Assembly: GCA_934254815.1 (NCBI GenBank)
Contig: CAKQME010000003.1
Location: 62,001-126,000 of the forward strand
Length of the DNA stretch: 64,000 nucleotides
Origin: an uncultured Clostridia bacterium
Lineage (GTDB): Bacteria > Bacillota > Clostridia > Christensenellales > Borkfalkiaceae
Direction: 5' to 3'
In this document: positions 10,401-18,309 of the stretch, piece after piece
Position numbering within the stretch: the stretch's first letter is position 1
How the letters are laid out: each line of letters starts with the position of its first letter
Translations under genes and position numbers: made by a program
Notes under the pieces: model-generated
The model's database searches: none
What the model saw: only the letters and a program-made list of their open reading frames with translations
Told to the model about the DNA's origin: nothing

Positions 10401-13400
10401 GTCGCTCCGTCAACATTCAACGTTATCATTAATTGTTTTATAACAGTGAATGTAAAACAAGAAGCTTCGGTTGTTTGATTAAGCACAGAATCTTTTATCT
10501 TAATCCATATTGAATAACTATAAGAGTTTTCGGTTTTTTCAACAGGAGTAAAGATATACGAACCATTAATTTTCCCAACAGAATTATAAGTGCCTCCATC
10601 CTCCGTTGCAACAAATACTTCTAAATTGTCATCAAACATGTCAAGCGTGCGCTTATTCTTAAACAATTCGTTTATAGCGTAATTTTTTCCTGCAATAAGA
10701 GTTTCTCTTGCCGCAAAAACAGCCTCGCTTGCCGAACTTACAGCAGAAATCTTGCCATAAACATAATCGCCGTTTGTTAAGCTGCCTTTTGTCAAATATT
10801 GCACAACGTAATACGTATCGGTCGAACCTACCGAAATTGTGCTTTTTGACCATGTTCCGCTTGCCCATTTAAGATACGAATAACCATTTTCGGTAGTAAG
10901 TTTTGTCGTATCACTTGTCGTAAAACCCTGAATATAATCAAGGTCGGACGGATTAGCATATAAAACGTCAAACAAATCCGTTAAGTTTTTATTTACAGCA
11001 GCGCCTTTTACAACTCCTCCGGTTTTCGGTATAATCAGCGGGCTTGCTACGGTTCTGAATTTAAGAGTTGCTTGCGAACTATAATATGCGGTTCCGTATA
11101 ACTGACGCAAATTAATGGTATGCTCTCCGGTAAGACCCAAAGCTTTTAACTCAAGCATAACTCCGTTCGAAAGCATCGACGTATATAACGACTTATAATT
11201 TTCTTCGGTATATCTACCTTTTAACGATTCCGGAAGTTTATCGGATGAGTTCTTAAACCATGCCGCATCGGGAGTGAATTCTTCACCTTTTGTATCGGTA
11301 AATACTATTTTACCATCGGTATCACTAATATAATATCCGATATTTGCGCCATGATAGGTTTTACGTAAATAAACAAGTTCCTGTTCCGTGCCGGTAATAA
11401 ACGGAACGCCGCTTGCATCTATACTAATATCACTTACGAGCGAAACGTAAGTTCCCTTTTGGGTAAGAACTAAACTAATTTCCCGATTAAAGTCTCCCGG
11501 ATCTCTATATGTAATAATAAATCCTTCTGCCTTCTCGTTAAGTTTCGCAAAATCTATAAGCAATCTTCCGGCCCATCTCGACGCACCCCAACCCGAGCCG
11601 CTCCATTGAACGGTTCTGTATGCCCCGTTAAATGCAAGCGTTACGTCGCTCTTTGAGCCTTGCGGTTTAATCGTAAGAGGTAATCCGTTTACTGTTGCAT
11701 CGGCTTTTGCCCCAAGCGTGTAATATCCGTTTTTAACGGCAAATTCATTGCCTCCGTCTACAGTAATTTCACCTTCAGCATAATCAGAAAGTCCGTTATA
11801 GGAAACTTCACATTTTACAGTATAGGTACCTGCAACAAGCGGTCTCCAAACCGAAGAAGACAATTCAACACCGTCTACGTAATACTTAACGGTATAACCT
11901 TCATGTGCCACTATTTCAAATGCTGATGACGGATTTATTTCCGTTCCGTAAGAAATCGCTCCGCTTATACCTTTAAAATTAACCTCGGGCGTTTCGTTCC
12001 CTACCACAAAAGAGAATGCAGAAGCAGCAGTTTCGCAAGGTTTTCCTTTCGCCGCAAGTTCGGTATCTTTTACTTTTACATAGAACGTAACCGATTCTCC
12101 CGTACCCGCCGTATATTCGTAATCGCCGTCAAGAGTTCCTATCGAACTATACGTCCCGTTTTCTTCGGTCGATATAAGCAATTCCAGATTACTATCACAT
12201 TTATTCAGCGTTGAAAGATTCTTGAATAATTCGCTAGCTTTGTATTTTTCTCCGGAAATCAGTTTATCCGCTTTCTGCGTTATTACCTCGTTTGCTCCTT
12301 CTACTACGTCAAACGCTCCGTAATAATACGGCGAGTGCGGCATCGCATCGCTTGCTCCCGATATTAACTGCATTACCGTATATACTTTGCTCGCTCCGTG
12401 CGTGAAATTCGTCTTCGTCCAAGTACCTTTTCCCCAGTCTAAATACCTTATCTCTCCGCTTGTCGTCAACGCCGTTGTATCCGTCGTCGTAAAGCCTTGT
12501 ATATAATTCCCGGTAGTACTCGTTACGTATTCCGTATTGTACAAATCGGTTAACGCATAGCTCGTTCCGTTACTTTTTATCAACGCGTTATGATTCGTAT
12601 ATATCGCAGGTCTCGGTTTTTGTATTTCAAGGTAATTCGTTCCGCCATTGTAATAGTTATTTCCGTCAAAATGACGTAATAAGATTGTTGCTTCGCTCTG
12701 TAATCCTACCGCCGTAAATTCCCATTTGCAACATCTTAAATCTTCATCTCGGGAAAGACTCAATGCTCTTGCCGGATCATACATCTCTTTCTGCTTACCG
12801 CTGAGATTCGCCGAAGAGCTTGCCAGCCATGCCTCGTTACTCAACTTCAACATTACGGTATTGTCTGCAACGTATACGCTTCCGTCTGCATCGTTACTTA
12901 CATAAAGCGCCAGTGCCTTTCGCGTAGAAAAACCTACGTTATTCGTCGGTGCTTTTTGCAAATATTGCTCAGTCCCCGTCACGTACGGCAAACCGTTATC
13001 GTCAAACGAAATATCGCTTATCAACGAAAAATACATCGCGTCTTTCGTCATAACGAAACTAAACGATTTACTTTCGTCGTTAATCGCTTTGCAAGTAAAA
13101 ATCAATGCCTTGGCATCAGGTACCGCTCCGTCAATGCCGCCGTTTAAATTCGTCAACTGTCTAAATCCCCAAAACGAACCCGACGGATTTGCGGCTCTTC
13201 TGTATACGCCGTTATACTCTAATTTAACGTCGTTTCCGGATGCCGTCGGCGTTATCGTCAGCGGTAATCCGTCTACGGTCTTATCCGCGCGTGTTCCGAA
13301 CTGATAGCTCCCTCCCGTTACGGTAAACACTCCGGTGGTTTCCGCTTGTACCGGTTTATAGCCAAACATTATCCCTGCAACGACTGATAACATTAAAAGG

Positions 13401-13447
13401 ACAGCGGTGAGTACTATAAACAATCGTCTTTTTGTTTCTTTACCCAT
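7478..13447 (-). CDS. Giant secreted protein with DUF4838 putative glycosidase domain
   Basis: A 1989-residue exported protein. The signal peptide ends near VQA-ETTG (residue 38). Two related modules of about 450 residues follow (about 38-490 and 564-1000), joined by an Ig-like linker. Then come an InlB/Flg_new-like repeat near 1004-1065 (FIGWIKDNNLYPAGYKITV), a domain opening with VRITEPYGVRF near 1074, and a C-terminal DUF4838 region from about 1330. The DUF4838 part carries CQCNNC near 1647 and matches two other proteins in this window. DUF4838 proteins are thought to be TIM-barrel, glycosidase-like proteins with no proven activity that I can name. There is no visible sortase motif or lipobox. 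GGAGG precedes the ATG. A small peptide gene follows in the same transcript. The role in binding or trimming an extracellular glycan is inferred. Confidence 0.88.
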   Translation of the reverse strand: MGKETKRRLFIVLTAVLLMLSVVAGIMFGYKPVQAETTGVFTVTGGSYQFGTRADKTVDGLPLTITPTASGNDVKLEYNGVYRRAANPSGSFWGFRQLTNLNGGIDGAVPDAKALIFTCKAINDESKSFSFVMTKDAMYFSLISDISFDDNGLPYVTGTEQYLQKAPTNNVGFSTRKALALYVSNDADGSVYVADNTVMLKLSNEAWLASSSANLSGKQKEMYDPARALSLSRDEDLRCCKWEFTAVGLQSEATILLRHFDGNNYYNGGTNYLEIQKPRPAIYTNHNALIKSNGTSYALTDLYNTEYVTSTTGNYIQGFTTTDTTALTTSGEIRYLDWGKGTWTKTNFTHGASKVYTVMQLISGASDAMPHSPYYYGAFDVVEGANEVITQKADKLISGEKYKASELFKNLSTLNKCDSNLELLISTEENGTYSSIGTLDGDYEYTAGTGESVTFYVKVKDTELAAKGKPCETAASAFSFVVGNETPEVNFKGISGAISYGTEINPSSAFEIVAHEGYTVKYYVDGVELSSSVWRPLVAGTYTVKCEVSYNGLSDYAEGEITVDGGNEFAVKNGYYTLGAKADATVNGLPLTIKPQGSKSDVTLAFNGAYRTVQWSGSGWGASRWAGRLLIDFAKLNEKAEGFIITYRDPGDFNREISLVLTQKGTYVSLVSDISIDASGVPFITGTEQELVYLRKTYHGANIGYYISDTDGKIVFTDTKGEEFTPDAAWFKNSSDKLPESLKGRYTEENYKSLYTSMLSNGVMLELKALGLTGEHTINLRQLYGTAYYSSQATLKFRTVASPLIIPKTGGVVKGAAVNKNLTDLFDVLYANPSDLDYIQGFTTSDTTKLTTENGYSYLKWASGTWSKSTISVGSTDTYYVVQYLTKGSLTNGDYVYGKISAVSSASEAVFAARETLIAGKNYAINELFKNKRTLDMFDDNLEVFVATEDGGTYNSVGKINGSYIFTPVEKTENSYSYSIWIKIKDSVLNQTTEASCFTFTVIKQLMITLNVDGATENVSVVSGEEFTLPSKTVSGKVFIGWIKDNNLYPAGYKITVNSNTSFEALFAVFSVDDEASVRITEPYGVRFISHIDKAFADKLTELNVLNQYYTNISSNIGNHTLKINIDSSKIYTKGNELLFNSAIINIKEYNYSRVFFADSYIVITFSDGTVKEFKATTAPERQGRSYAQVIEAASNDYRMSAEEDYNETYNLNGTTVYVQDAELFGRVLDIKKDVWAVKAAKPVLVKAYKEIETSNNFEEFDFNVTLPSFSIGETIDLTAFFVENAPEGYSLNTTKGTIKGVMTSRGFEVTVYFNNNTFATNGSTNYVTVVDKDAAQHIWAAKGQIYNYVKDSTGAEMQSWNDENGPFTINSRVVSIGNNKITEQLKEEGYLTNADYEKLSYDGYFIKKIGNMIVIDSNTAEGIVYGAFGFLKSVLGVEFYAQDVESVPSRSTVVIDELNIVDNPAFNIRDYYSNPIWYSEPIENAKFAINSPSMTKNIQTIRGNGLSNKYYGYFYNDVQCATREGHTVTALLQAYAMNQGWISSYSQAVDDYSSYRGNIWPAGCIHKKQNWYAYVGNNFERRNKYGYSPEEVCWTNGLKTSDWTYDSSNTDSLASVLIDICMTMIKSNKNKDAEYLMLGFGDYGAQCQCNNCKKSYSENGTFAGATIVMINAIAKEVKTRMAAQGINRTVKFVLFSYSKGKDAPVTKNSDGSYSPLNARVKLREDVNIKMAYRNCVSHALNDMSCSNNAELRERFKQWGALLSPTSEIAIWDYTCNFTDYLWYVPNFEAIKSNYQYYKTINVNHLLSQGCPGEWNFYENKIHQYVSTKLMWDPEQDVNKLISSFDNVYFGNSKYAAYVSEYRAIMDKMYSDKGIHASTDNGLNNKVSSTYDATALKNAVSKLQSAITAVKADASLSSEDKILIETRIRSVLITPQYMLLRLNLVSGSEKTNMQADLLASVSTLGLTYYKEGSLDNCKFEYLKNKGFAI
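12003..13353. repeat. 1.35-kb near-identical cassette, copy 2
   Basis: This is the partner of 2207-3557, in the same orientation. It covers the mature N-terminal module of the 1989-residue protein and stops exactly where the signal peptide begins. The conserved flanks of both genes are much less alike, which points to exchange of this module only. Confidence 0.93.
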
Positions 13448-13546
13448 ATTTATATTTTCTTCCTCCTACTTTTACCGAAAAATATCGGCTTATTTTTTTT
13501 TACAATGCAATAAGGATTACCGGCTCCTATCCGCATTGCTGAATTT

Positions 13547-13575
13547 ATTATAAACCACAATCGCTTTTATGTAAA
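13547..13575 (-). promoter_or_regulatory. Sigma-A type promoter of the DUF4838 unit
   Basis: TTTACA (13575-13570) and a perfect TATAAT (13552-13547) are 17 bp apart on the minus strand, about 100 bp before the start at 13447. Confidence 0.75.
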
Positions 13576-13610
13576 TATACAAATTTACGAACATATATTA
13601 AATTTTTACA
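13570..13610 (-). promoter_or_regulatory. Putative AraC operator, copy A
   Basis: This is the partner of 7221-7261. On the minus strand GTAAAAATTT and GTAAATTTG begin 21 nt apart directly upstream of the -35 box, a layout typical of sites where AraC proteins activate transcription. Binding by the divergent AraC gene product is inferred. Confidence 0.6.
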
Positions 13611-13756
13611 TAATTTCTAATCGATATAACTATATTTTACACCTTTTAATGGTGAATGCACTATTCGTTTTTGCGCAGTTTGTTGCATTTTTTTATTATT
13701 GAATATTAATTATTTACACAATAAATGTTCTAAACATAAAAAAATCATAAACGTGT

Positions 13757-13785
13757 TGACAAAAAAACATCTTTGATTTAAAATA
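13757..13785 (+). promoter_or_regulatory. Promoter of the AraC-FAD oxidoreductase operon
   Basis: A perfect TTGACA (13757-13762) and TAAAAT (13780-13785) are separated by 17 bp. The ATG at 13812 follows 26 bp later, with AGGTGG as ribosome site. Consensus-like boxes suggest basal expression without an activator. Confidence 0.75.
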
Positions 13786-13811
13786 AAAAAAAGGATTGAA
13801 TCAGGTGGAAA

Positions 13812-14675
13812 ATGTATATTGAACAAAGTTTTAAATCCCAACACGAAAGACAACAATATTTCAATAACGATCCGTTAACTATCTCGACAAATGAATTCGG
13901 ATTACACGACTTCAAATATCGTGAAATTTATGGAGAGCGCACAATCCAGGGCTATACTGCTCACATAATTCTTCGCGGTTGCGGAACTTTTAATCTTGTA
14001 GATAAGAGTTTTCCTATCTCAAAGGGAGACGTTGTTATTTCGTATCCCGGTTTAAAACTTTCATTTAAAAACGACCAGAATAATCCATTACGATATTTTT
14101 GGTGCATGTTCAATGGGTCAGGAGCTAAAGTTGTCGTTGACTCTTCCGCTTTTTCAGTAAATAACCCCGTTTACCATTTGCAAAACAGCACCCCTGTTAT
14201 TGAAAAAATCGACGAACTTATTTCTCTTGATCTAAACAAAACCGATTTTAAATTCAGAACTCTTTCTTTTATTTTTTTTCTATTTGCTCGTATAAAAGAA
14301 GAGCGCGAAGCATTATCATTGAAGGTTAAATTCTCAAAAAATGATTATATTCAACAAATAATTCAGTGTATTGAATCTGACTATTCAGATCCGACTTTTC
14401 GCGTTACAGATATTTCTAAAAAACTTTCGCTCAGTCATTCATACATTTGTCAGTTATTCAACAAGACTTCCGTTATGACCGTCAATCAATATATAAATAT
14501 GCATAGAATAAAAGTCGCACAAACATTACTTGAAAAAACAAACGAAAAGATTTGTGCCATTGCAACCGAAGTAGGTTTCGCTGATTTTTCTTATTTTTGC
14601 AGGGTATTTAAATCTATAGTACACATGACACCTGAAGAATATCGTTCATACCAAGCCATTCATAAGCGCGAATAA
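13812..14675 (+). CDS. AraC family transcriptional regulator
   Basis: A 287-residue cytoplasmic regulator. Residues 1-150 form a cupin-like ligand domain (RGCGTFNLVDKSFPISKGDVV). Residues 180-285 carry the two HTH motifs of the AraC/XylS family, with the family signature near the end (IATEVGFADFSYFCRVFKS ... TPEEYR). It is the first gene of a plus-strand operon with two oxidoreductases and lies divergent from the DUF4838 unit. The most likely targets are the two 41-bp elements at 13570-13610 and 7221-7261. The inducer is probably a sugar released from the glycan, but that is inference. Confidence 0.93.
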   Translation: MYIEQSFKSQHERQQYFNNDPLTISTNEFGLHDFKYREIYGERTIQGYTAHIILRGCGTFNLVDKSFPISKGDVVISYPGLKLSFKNDQNNPLRYFWCMFNGSGAKVVVDSSAFSVNNPVYHLQNSTPVIEKIDELISLDLNKTDFKFRTLSFIFFLFARIKEEREALSLKVKFSKNDYIQQIIQCIESDYSDPTFRVTDISKKLSLSHSYICQLFNKTSVMTVNQYINMHRIKVAQTLLEKTNEKICAIATEVGFADFSYFCRVFKSIVHMTPEEYRSYQAIHKRE

Positions 14676-14722
14676 ACAGAATATTGTTTGAGTTTTATTC
14701 TTTTTGCATAAGGAGTTTTATT

Positions 14723-16030
14723 ATGACTAATTTTTATTTTGAACAAGGCAAAGACATCCCTATAATTGCCGATGTCGACGTATTAATTTGTGGCGGTGGT
14801 CCTGCCGGAATAGGAGCTGCTATTCGCGCAGGCAATCTTGGCGTTAGTACTATGCTCATTGAAATGCAAAACAGACTCGGCGGAATTGCCACCGCAGGAC
14901 TAATGTCCCACTGGACAGGATATTCATCAAGTTTAGTTTTACAAGAAATTCTAAAGGAACAAAATGAAAAAGGGCTGTCTTTCGGCAATGTTCCCGATGA
15001 AAATCAATATGAAGACAAGTTCATAGATCAAGAAAGTCTCTCCGTAATATTAGATGAGATGGTAAAAAAGGCACATGTTAAAATTTTACTTTCAACTCTT
15101 GTTTGTAAAGCAGTTGTTGAAAATCATACCATAATCGGAGTTATTATTGAAAATAAAAGCGGTCGGGGATTTATTAAAGCTAAAAGAATAATAGATGCCA
15201 CCGGAGACGGCGATGTTGCAGCATCCGCAGGAGTCCCCTATTTTAAAGGTCGAGAATCCGACGGAAAAATGCAACCTTGCACTTTAATGTTTAAAATAGG
15301 CGGAGTGGATTATTCGAAAGCTGTTTTTCCCGGTTCGTTTGAAAGCCTTGTTTATACTCCTAAGGGAGAATTACAATCTTTGGCAAAAAAAATCTTGCCA
15401 TTCCCTGCAGGGCATGTTTTATTAATGAAACAACGTACTCCCGGTACAGTTTGTTGTAACATGACTAATTCCATAAATATTGATGCAACTAATGGTTTTG
15501 ATGTTTCAAACGCAACTATACAATGCCGTTCTCAAATCGAACCCATTTTAAATTTTTTACGCGAATATGTACCGGGATATAAGCATTGCTATTTAATCTG
15601 TACCGCTTCTCTTCTCGGCGTACGAGAAACAAGACATTTTAAAGGTTTACAATCTCTATCGGCCGAAGATATAACTTCTGCCAAATTTTTTCCCGACTGG
15701 ATTGTTGAGCAAGCTTTTTTCAATTTTGACGTACATAATATGTCTGGTGCAAGTTTAGATGAAACGGGAATCCAACACCAGTGGGCACAGCCTAATTCAT
15801 ATACTATCCCATATGGCTGCATTTTACCGCAAAAAATCGATGGACTGCTTTTATCCGGAAGAAATATCAGCGGTAGCCATTTAGCCCATTCTAATTTTAG
15901 AGCTATGCCGATTTGTATAGCAATCGGAGAAGCCTGCGGATCAGCAGCCGCTTTATCAATAAAAAATAATACTAAATTAATTGATGTTTCAGTAGAGGAA
16001 ATACAAAAATGCGTAAAACAAACACTGTAA
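14723..16030 (+). CDS. FAD-dependent oxidoreductase (FAD_oxidored family)
   Basis: A 435-residue flavoprotein. The N-terminal dinucleotide-binding fold reads DVLICGGGPAGIGAAIRA, followed by a second FAD contact around MQNRLGGIATAG. The late segment with DGLLLSGRNISGSHLAHSN and the nearby GEACGSAAAL are typical of PF12831 proteins. There is no signal peptide, so it is cytoplasmic. I chose the ATG at 14723 because AAGGAG precedes it; the frame stays open upstream to a TTG at 14684 without a ribosome site. The gene overlaps the next oxidoreductase by 22 bp, which implies coupled translation. Family members are often found in glycan loci, but the reaction is not established. Oxidation of a sugar or a glycoside is inferred only from context. 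Confidence 0.88.
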   Translation: MTNFYFEQGKDIPIIADVDVLICGGGPAGIGAAIRAGNLGVSTMLIEMQNRLGGIATAGLMSHWTGYSSSLVLQEILKEQNEKGLSFGNVPDENQYEDKFIDQESLSVILDEMVKKAHVKILLSTLVCKAVVENHTIIGVIIENKSGRGFIKAKRIIDATGDGDVAASAGVPYFKGRESDGKMQPCTLMFKIGGVDYSKAVFPGSFESLVYTPKGELQSLAKKILPFPAGHVLLMKQRTPGTVCCNMTNSINIDATNGFDVSNATIQCRSQIEPILNFLREYVPGYKHCYLICTASLLGVRETRHFKGLQSLSAEDITSAKFFPDWIVEQAFFNFDVHNMSGASLDETGIQHQWAQPNSYTIPYGCILPQKIDGLLLSGRNISGSHLAHSNFRAMPICIAIGEACGSAAALSIKNNTKLIDVSVEEIQKCVKQTL

Positions 16031-17772
16031 GAAAAACATATGATCTTGTTGTTATAGGCGGCGGTCTATCAGGTATGTGTTGCGCAATTGCCGCAGCAAG
16101 ACATGGTATAAAAACTGCATTGATACAAGATCGTCCTGTGCTTGGCGGAAACGCTTCAAGCGAGATTCGAATGCATATTTGTGGCGCAGATAAACATGGT
16201 CGAGTAGCCGATGCTCGTGAAACCGGGATAATTGAGGAGCTTCTTTTAACAAACCGATTTTACAACACGGAACATTCTTTTTCGGTTCAAGATGTAATTT
16301 TTTTCAACTTCTTGCAAAATGAACAGAATTTGGACTTATTTTTAAATACTTGTGCATTATCATGCTCGTGCAAAAACAACTCCATAATTTCGGTTACAGC
16401 GTATCAATCTAGTACCGAAACAAAGTTCGTATTCTATGCTAAATTCTTTGCAGACAATTCAGGTGACGGAGTAATTGCAGCAAAAAGCGGTGCGAAATAT
16501 GTTTACGGCAGAGAAAGCAAATATACTTATAACGAGCCTGATGCGCCCGAGTGCGAAGATAAAAACGTTATGGGTAGTTCAATTATGTTTACAGCAAAAG
16601 ACGTAGGTCACAACGTACCTTTTATTAAACCTCATTGGGCTTACAATTTTAATGAAGAAGATCTTTCGCTCCGTGATCATAATCAAATAACAAGCGGTTA
16701 CTGGTGGCTTGAAGTCGGTGGAGAACTCAACACAATAGAGCAAAACGATGACATTTATACAGAACTTCTTAAAGCCTTATTCGGAGTTTGGGATCATATT
16801 AAAAATACCCCCGGGCATAATGCCGACAATTATGCATTGGACTGGATAGGCAATGTCGTCGGTAAGCGCGAAAGCCGCAGATTTATCGGTGACTATGTTC
16901 TTAATGAAAACGACCTTTCCTCTCCACGCGAATTTGATGATGCAGTAGCATATGGCGGTTGGAATATGGATATACACGTTCCAAACGGAATATTTGCTTT
17001 TTCAAAGCAACCTACAACGTATTATCCCGTAAACCACTTATACGGAATCCCGTATCGTTCTCTATATTCTGTTAATATAAAGAATCTGTTTTTAGGCGGT
17101 CGACTAATAAGTGCTTCACATATTGCTTTCGGTTCTACGCGTGTTATGGGAACCTGCGCCGTTATCGGTCAGGCAATAGGAACTGCCGCTGCTTTAGCCG
17201 TAAAGAGCGACTATAATTCTGCAAAAGATATTAATAAACAAATTACAACTCTTCAAAAAATGTTACTTAAAGACGATTGCTTTATCCCAAATCTAAAAAA
17301 TACTGACCCATTAGATTTAGCCAAAAAAGCTTTTGTCTCTGCGACAAGCCAAAAGGAGACCAGCCCTTGCTATAACGTTATAAACGGTTTTTCACGAAAT
17401 ATAAACGGAAAAATCAACTATTTTGAAGGTATAAATTTATTCGATGATATTTTAACACTAAAATGGCAAAACTCAATAATTATTAATGAAATCCATATTT
17501 CATTTGATTCTGATCTTTCATCAGAATTGACAATAACCATATCAGATGAAGTTAAAAAAAGGCAAAAAACATTTCCTAAGCATCTTGCAAAAGACTTTAC
17601 GATTGTTTTATCTCAAAACAACACAATTATAAACAAACTTGACATTAAAAATAATATACTGCGTCATAGAATTTTTTCTTTTTCTCCTATAGAAATTGAT
17701 GAACTTTCGATACAAGTGACTTCAACCCACGGAAAAGCATCACCGCGGATATTCGAAGTAAGAGTATATTAA
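16009..17772 (+). CDS. FAD-dependent oxidoreductase with C-terminal beta-sandwich
   Basis: A 587-residue protein from the same broad family as its upstream neighbour. The FAD fold opens with DLVVIGGGLSGMCCAIAAA, then PVLGGNASSEIRMHICGA, a pattern common to PF12831 proteins sometimes mislabelled xanthan lyase. The C-terminal FAD contact is near residues 360-395 (NLFLGGRLISASHIAFGSTR). Residues from about 455 to the end form a separate Ile/Asn-rich region that looks like a discoidin-type beta-sandwich and is absent from the first oxidoreductase. There is no signal peptide. The ATG lies inside the end of the previous gene, with GAGG ahead. Two unlike flavoproteins in one operon may act in sequence or as a pair; the substrate is unknown. 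Confidence 0.88.
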   Translation: MRKTNTVRKTYDLVVIGGGLSGMCCAIAAARHGIKTALIQDRPVLGGNASSEIRMHICGADKHGRVADARETGIIEELLLTNRFYNTEHSFSVQDVIFFNFLQNEQNLDLFLNTCALSCSCKNNSIISVTAYQSSTETKFVFYAKFFADNSGDGVIAAKSGAKYVYGRESKYTYNEPDAPECEDKNVMGSSIMFTAKDVGHNVPFIKPHWAYNFNEEDLSLRDHNQITSGYWWLEVGGELNTIEQNDDIYTELLKALFGVWDHIKNTPGHNADNYALDWIGNVVGKRESRRFIGDYVLNENDLSSPREFDDAVAYGGWNMDIHVPNGIFAFSKQPTTYYPVNHLYGIPYRSLYSVNIKNLFLGGRLISASHIAFGSTRVMGTCAVIGQAIGTAAALAVKSDYNSAKDINKQITTLQKMLLKDDCFIPNLKNTDPLDLAKKAFVSATSQKETSPCYNVINGFSRNINGKINYFEGINLFDDILTLKWQNSIIINEIHISFDSDLSSELTITISDEVKKRQKTFPKHLAKDFTIVLSQNNTIINKLDIKNNILRHRIFSFSPIEIDELSIQVTSTHGKASPRIFEVRVY

Positions 17773-17913
17773 TTTCCCTTATTTTCTCTGCTTTTAAATA
17801 AATATACTGGGTAAGTTCTTCTGCACCCGTCACGGTGACACCTGCCACCTGTCAGGATAAAGGCGGACTATTCCCTTGTAAGGAACGATATTTTTTTTGG
17901 TTATATTAGGCGT

Positions 17914-17933
17914 GGGCGATTTTTTTATCGCCC
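17914..17933. terminator. Short hairpin at the ICE edge
   Basis: GGGCGAT and ATCGCCC arms with a T6 loop form a 7-bp stem between the end of the plus-strand FAD operon and the last ICE gene. It may end the ICE minus-strand transcript. The 140 bp between 17773 and 17913 hold no gene that I trust. Confidence 0.4.
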
Positions 17934-17961
17934 CTGCCTATACTTTTACCTTTTTTCTCCC

Positions 17962-18045
17962 TTACTTTTCTTTTCGGTTTTTCCGTATAAGAAGTATCGC
18001 TATCGTTCCGCTAATTATGCCTATCCCAAGTAACAATAAAATCAT
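17962..18045 (-). CDS. 27-residue single-pass membrane peptide (DUF3789-like)
   Basis: A tiny frame from an ATG at 18045 to TAA at 17962. GGAGAG lies seven bases ahead, overlapping the end of the HTH gene. It encodes about 20 hydrophobic residues (ILLLLGIGIISGTIAILLI) followed by a basic tail, RKNRKEK. Its size, topology and position beside the small HTH protein fit the tiny membrane proteins often annotated as DUF3789 in Clostridia conjugative elements. Low complexity and short length limit certainty. Confidence 0.5.
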   Translation of the reverse strand: MILLLLGIGIISGTIAILLIRKNRKEK

Positions 18046-18048
18046 AAT

Positions 18049-18309
18049 TCATCTCTCCGTTAAAATATATAGTAAGCTGCTCTTGCCGCCGTTAGGGCGG
18101 TATCGCTGCTCGGTTTTTAAAAGCCTTTCTCTTTTAAGTTCCTTTACCGCGCGGCGGATAGTCGATTCCGAAACTTTAAGTTCTTTCGCAATCGTCGGTA
18201 TCGACGGCCAGCATTCTCCGTTTTTGTCAGCGCGGTCTTTAAGATATAAAAAGGTAGAAACCGCCCTGTTAGAGACTTCGCTCCGATACAAAAAATCAAG
18301 CCTGCCCAT
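18049..18309 (-). CDS. Small HTH protein of the ICE (HTH_36 type)
   Basis: An 86-residue protein that is nearly all one winged helix-turn-helix: CWPSIPTIAKELKVSESTIR followed by RAVKELKRERLL. The opening MGRLDFLYRSEVSNRAVSTF is typical of the short helix-turn-helix proteins next to the transfer genes of Clostridia ICEs. GGAGAAG precedes the ATG, which lies inside the 3' end of the virD4 remnant. It may control ICE replication or transfer genes, by analogy with its domain only. Confidence 0.8.
   Translation of the reverse strand: MGRLDFLYRSEVSNRAVSTFLYLKDRADKNGECWPSIPTIAKELKVSESTIRRAVKELKRERLLKTEQRYRPNGGKSSLLYILTER

Larger units (their letters stand above)
13448..13811. other. Divergent intergenic control region
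   Basis: A gene-free 364-bp stretch between the DUF4838 gene (minus) and the AraC operon (plus). It holds the minus-strand promoter 13547-13575 with its upstream element, and the plus-strand promoter 13757-13785. The minus-strand leader of roughly 90 nt contains an imperfect inverted repeat, CAATGC at 13503-13508 pairing with GCATTG at 13533-13538. I see no known riboswitch fold. Confidence 0.7.

Noticed and set aside
17800..17880. Riboswitch or structured RNA at the ICE edge
   Set aside because: Short palindromes such as GTCACGGTGAC occur, but the stretch fits no riboswitch class that I know and lies after, not before, a gene.
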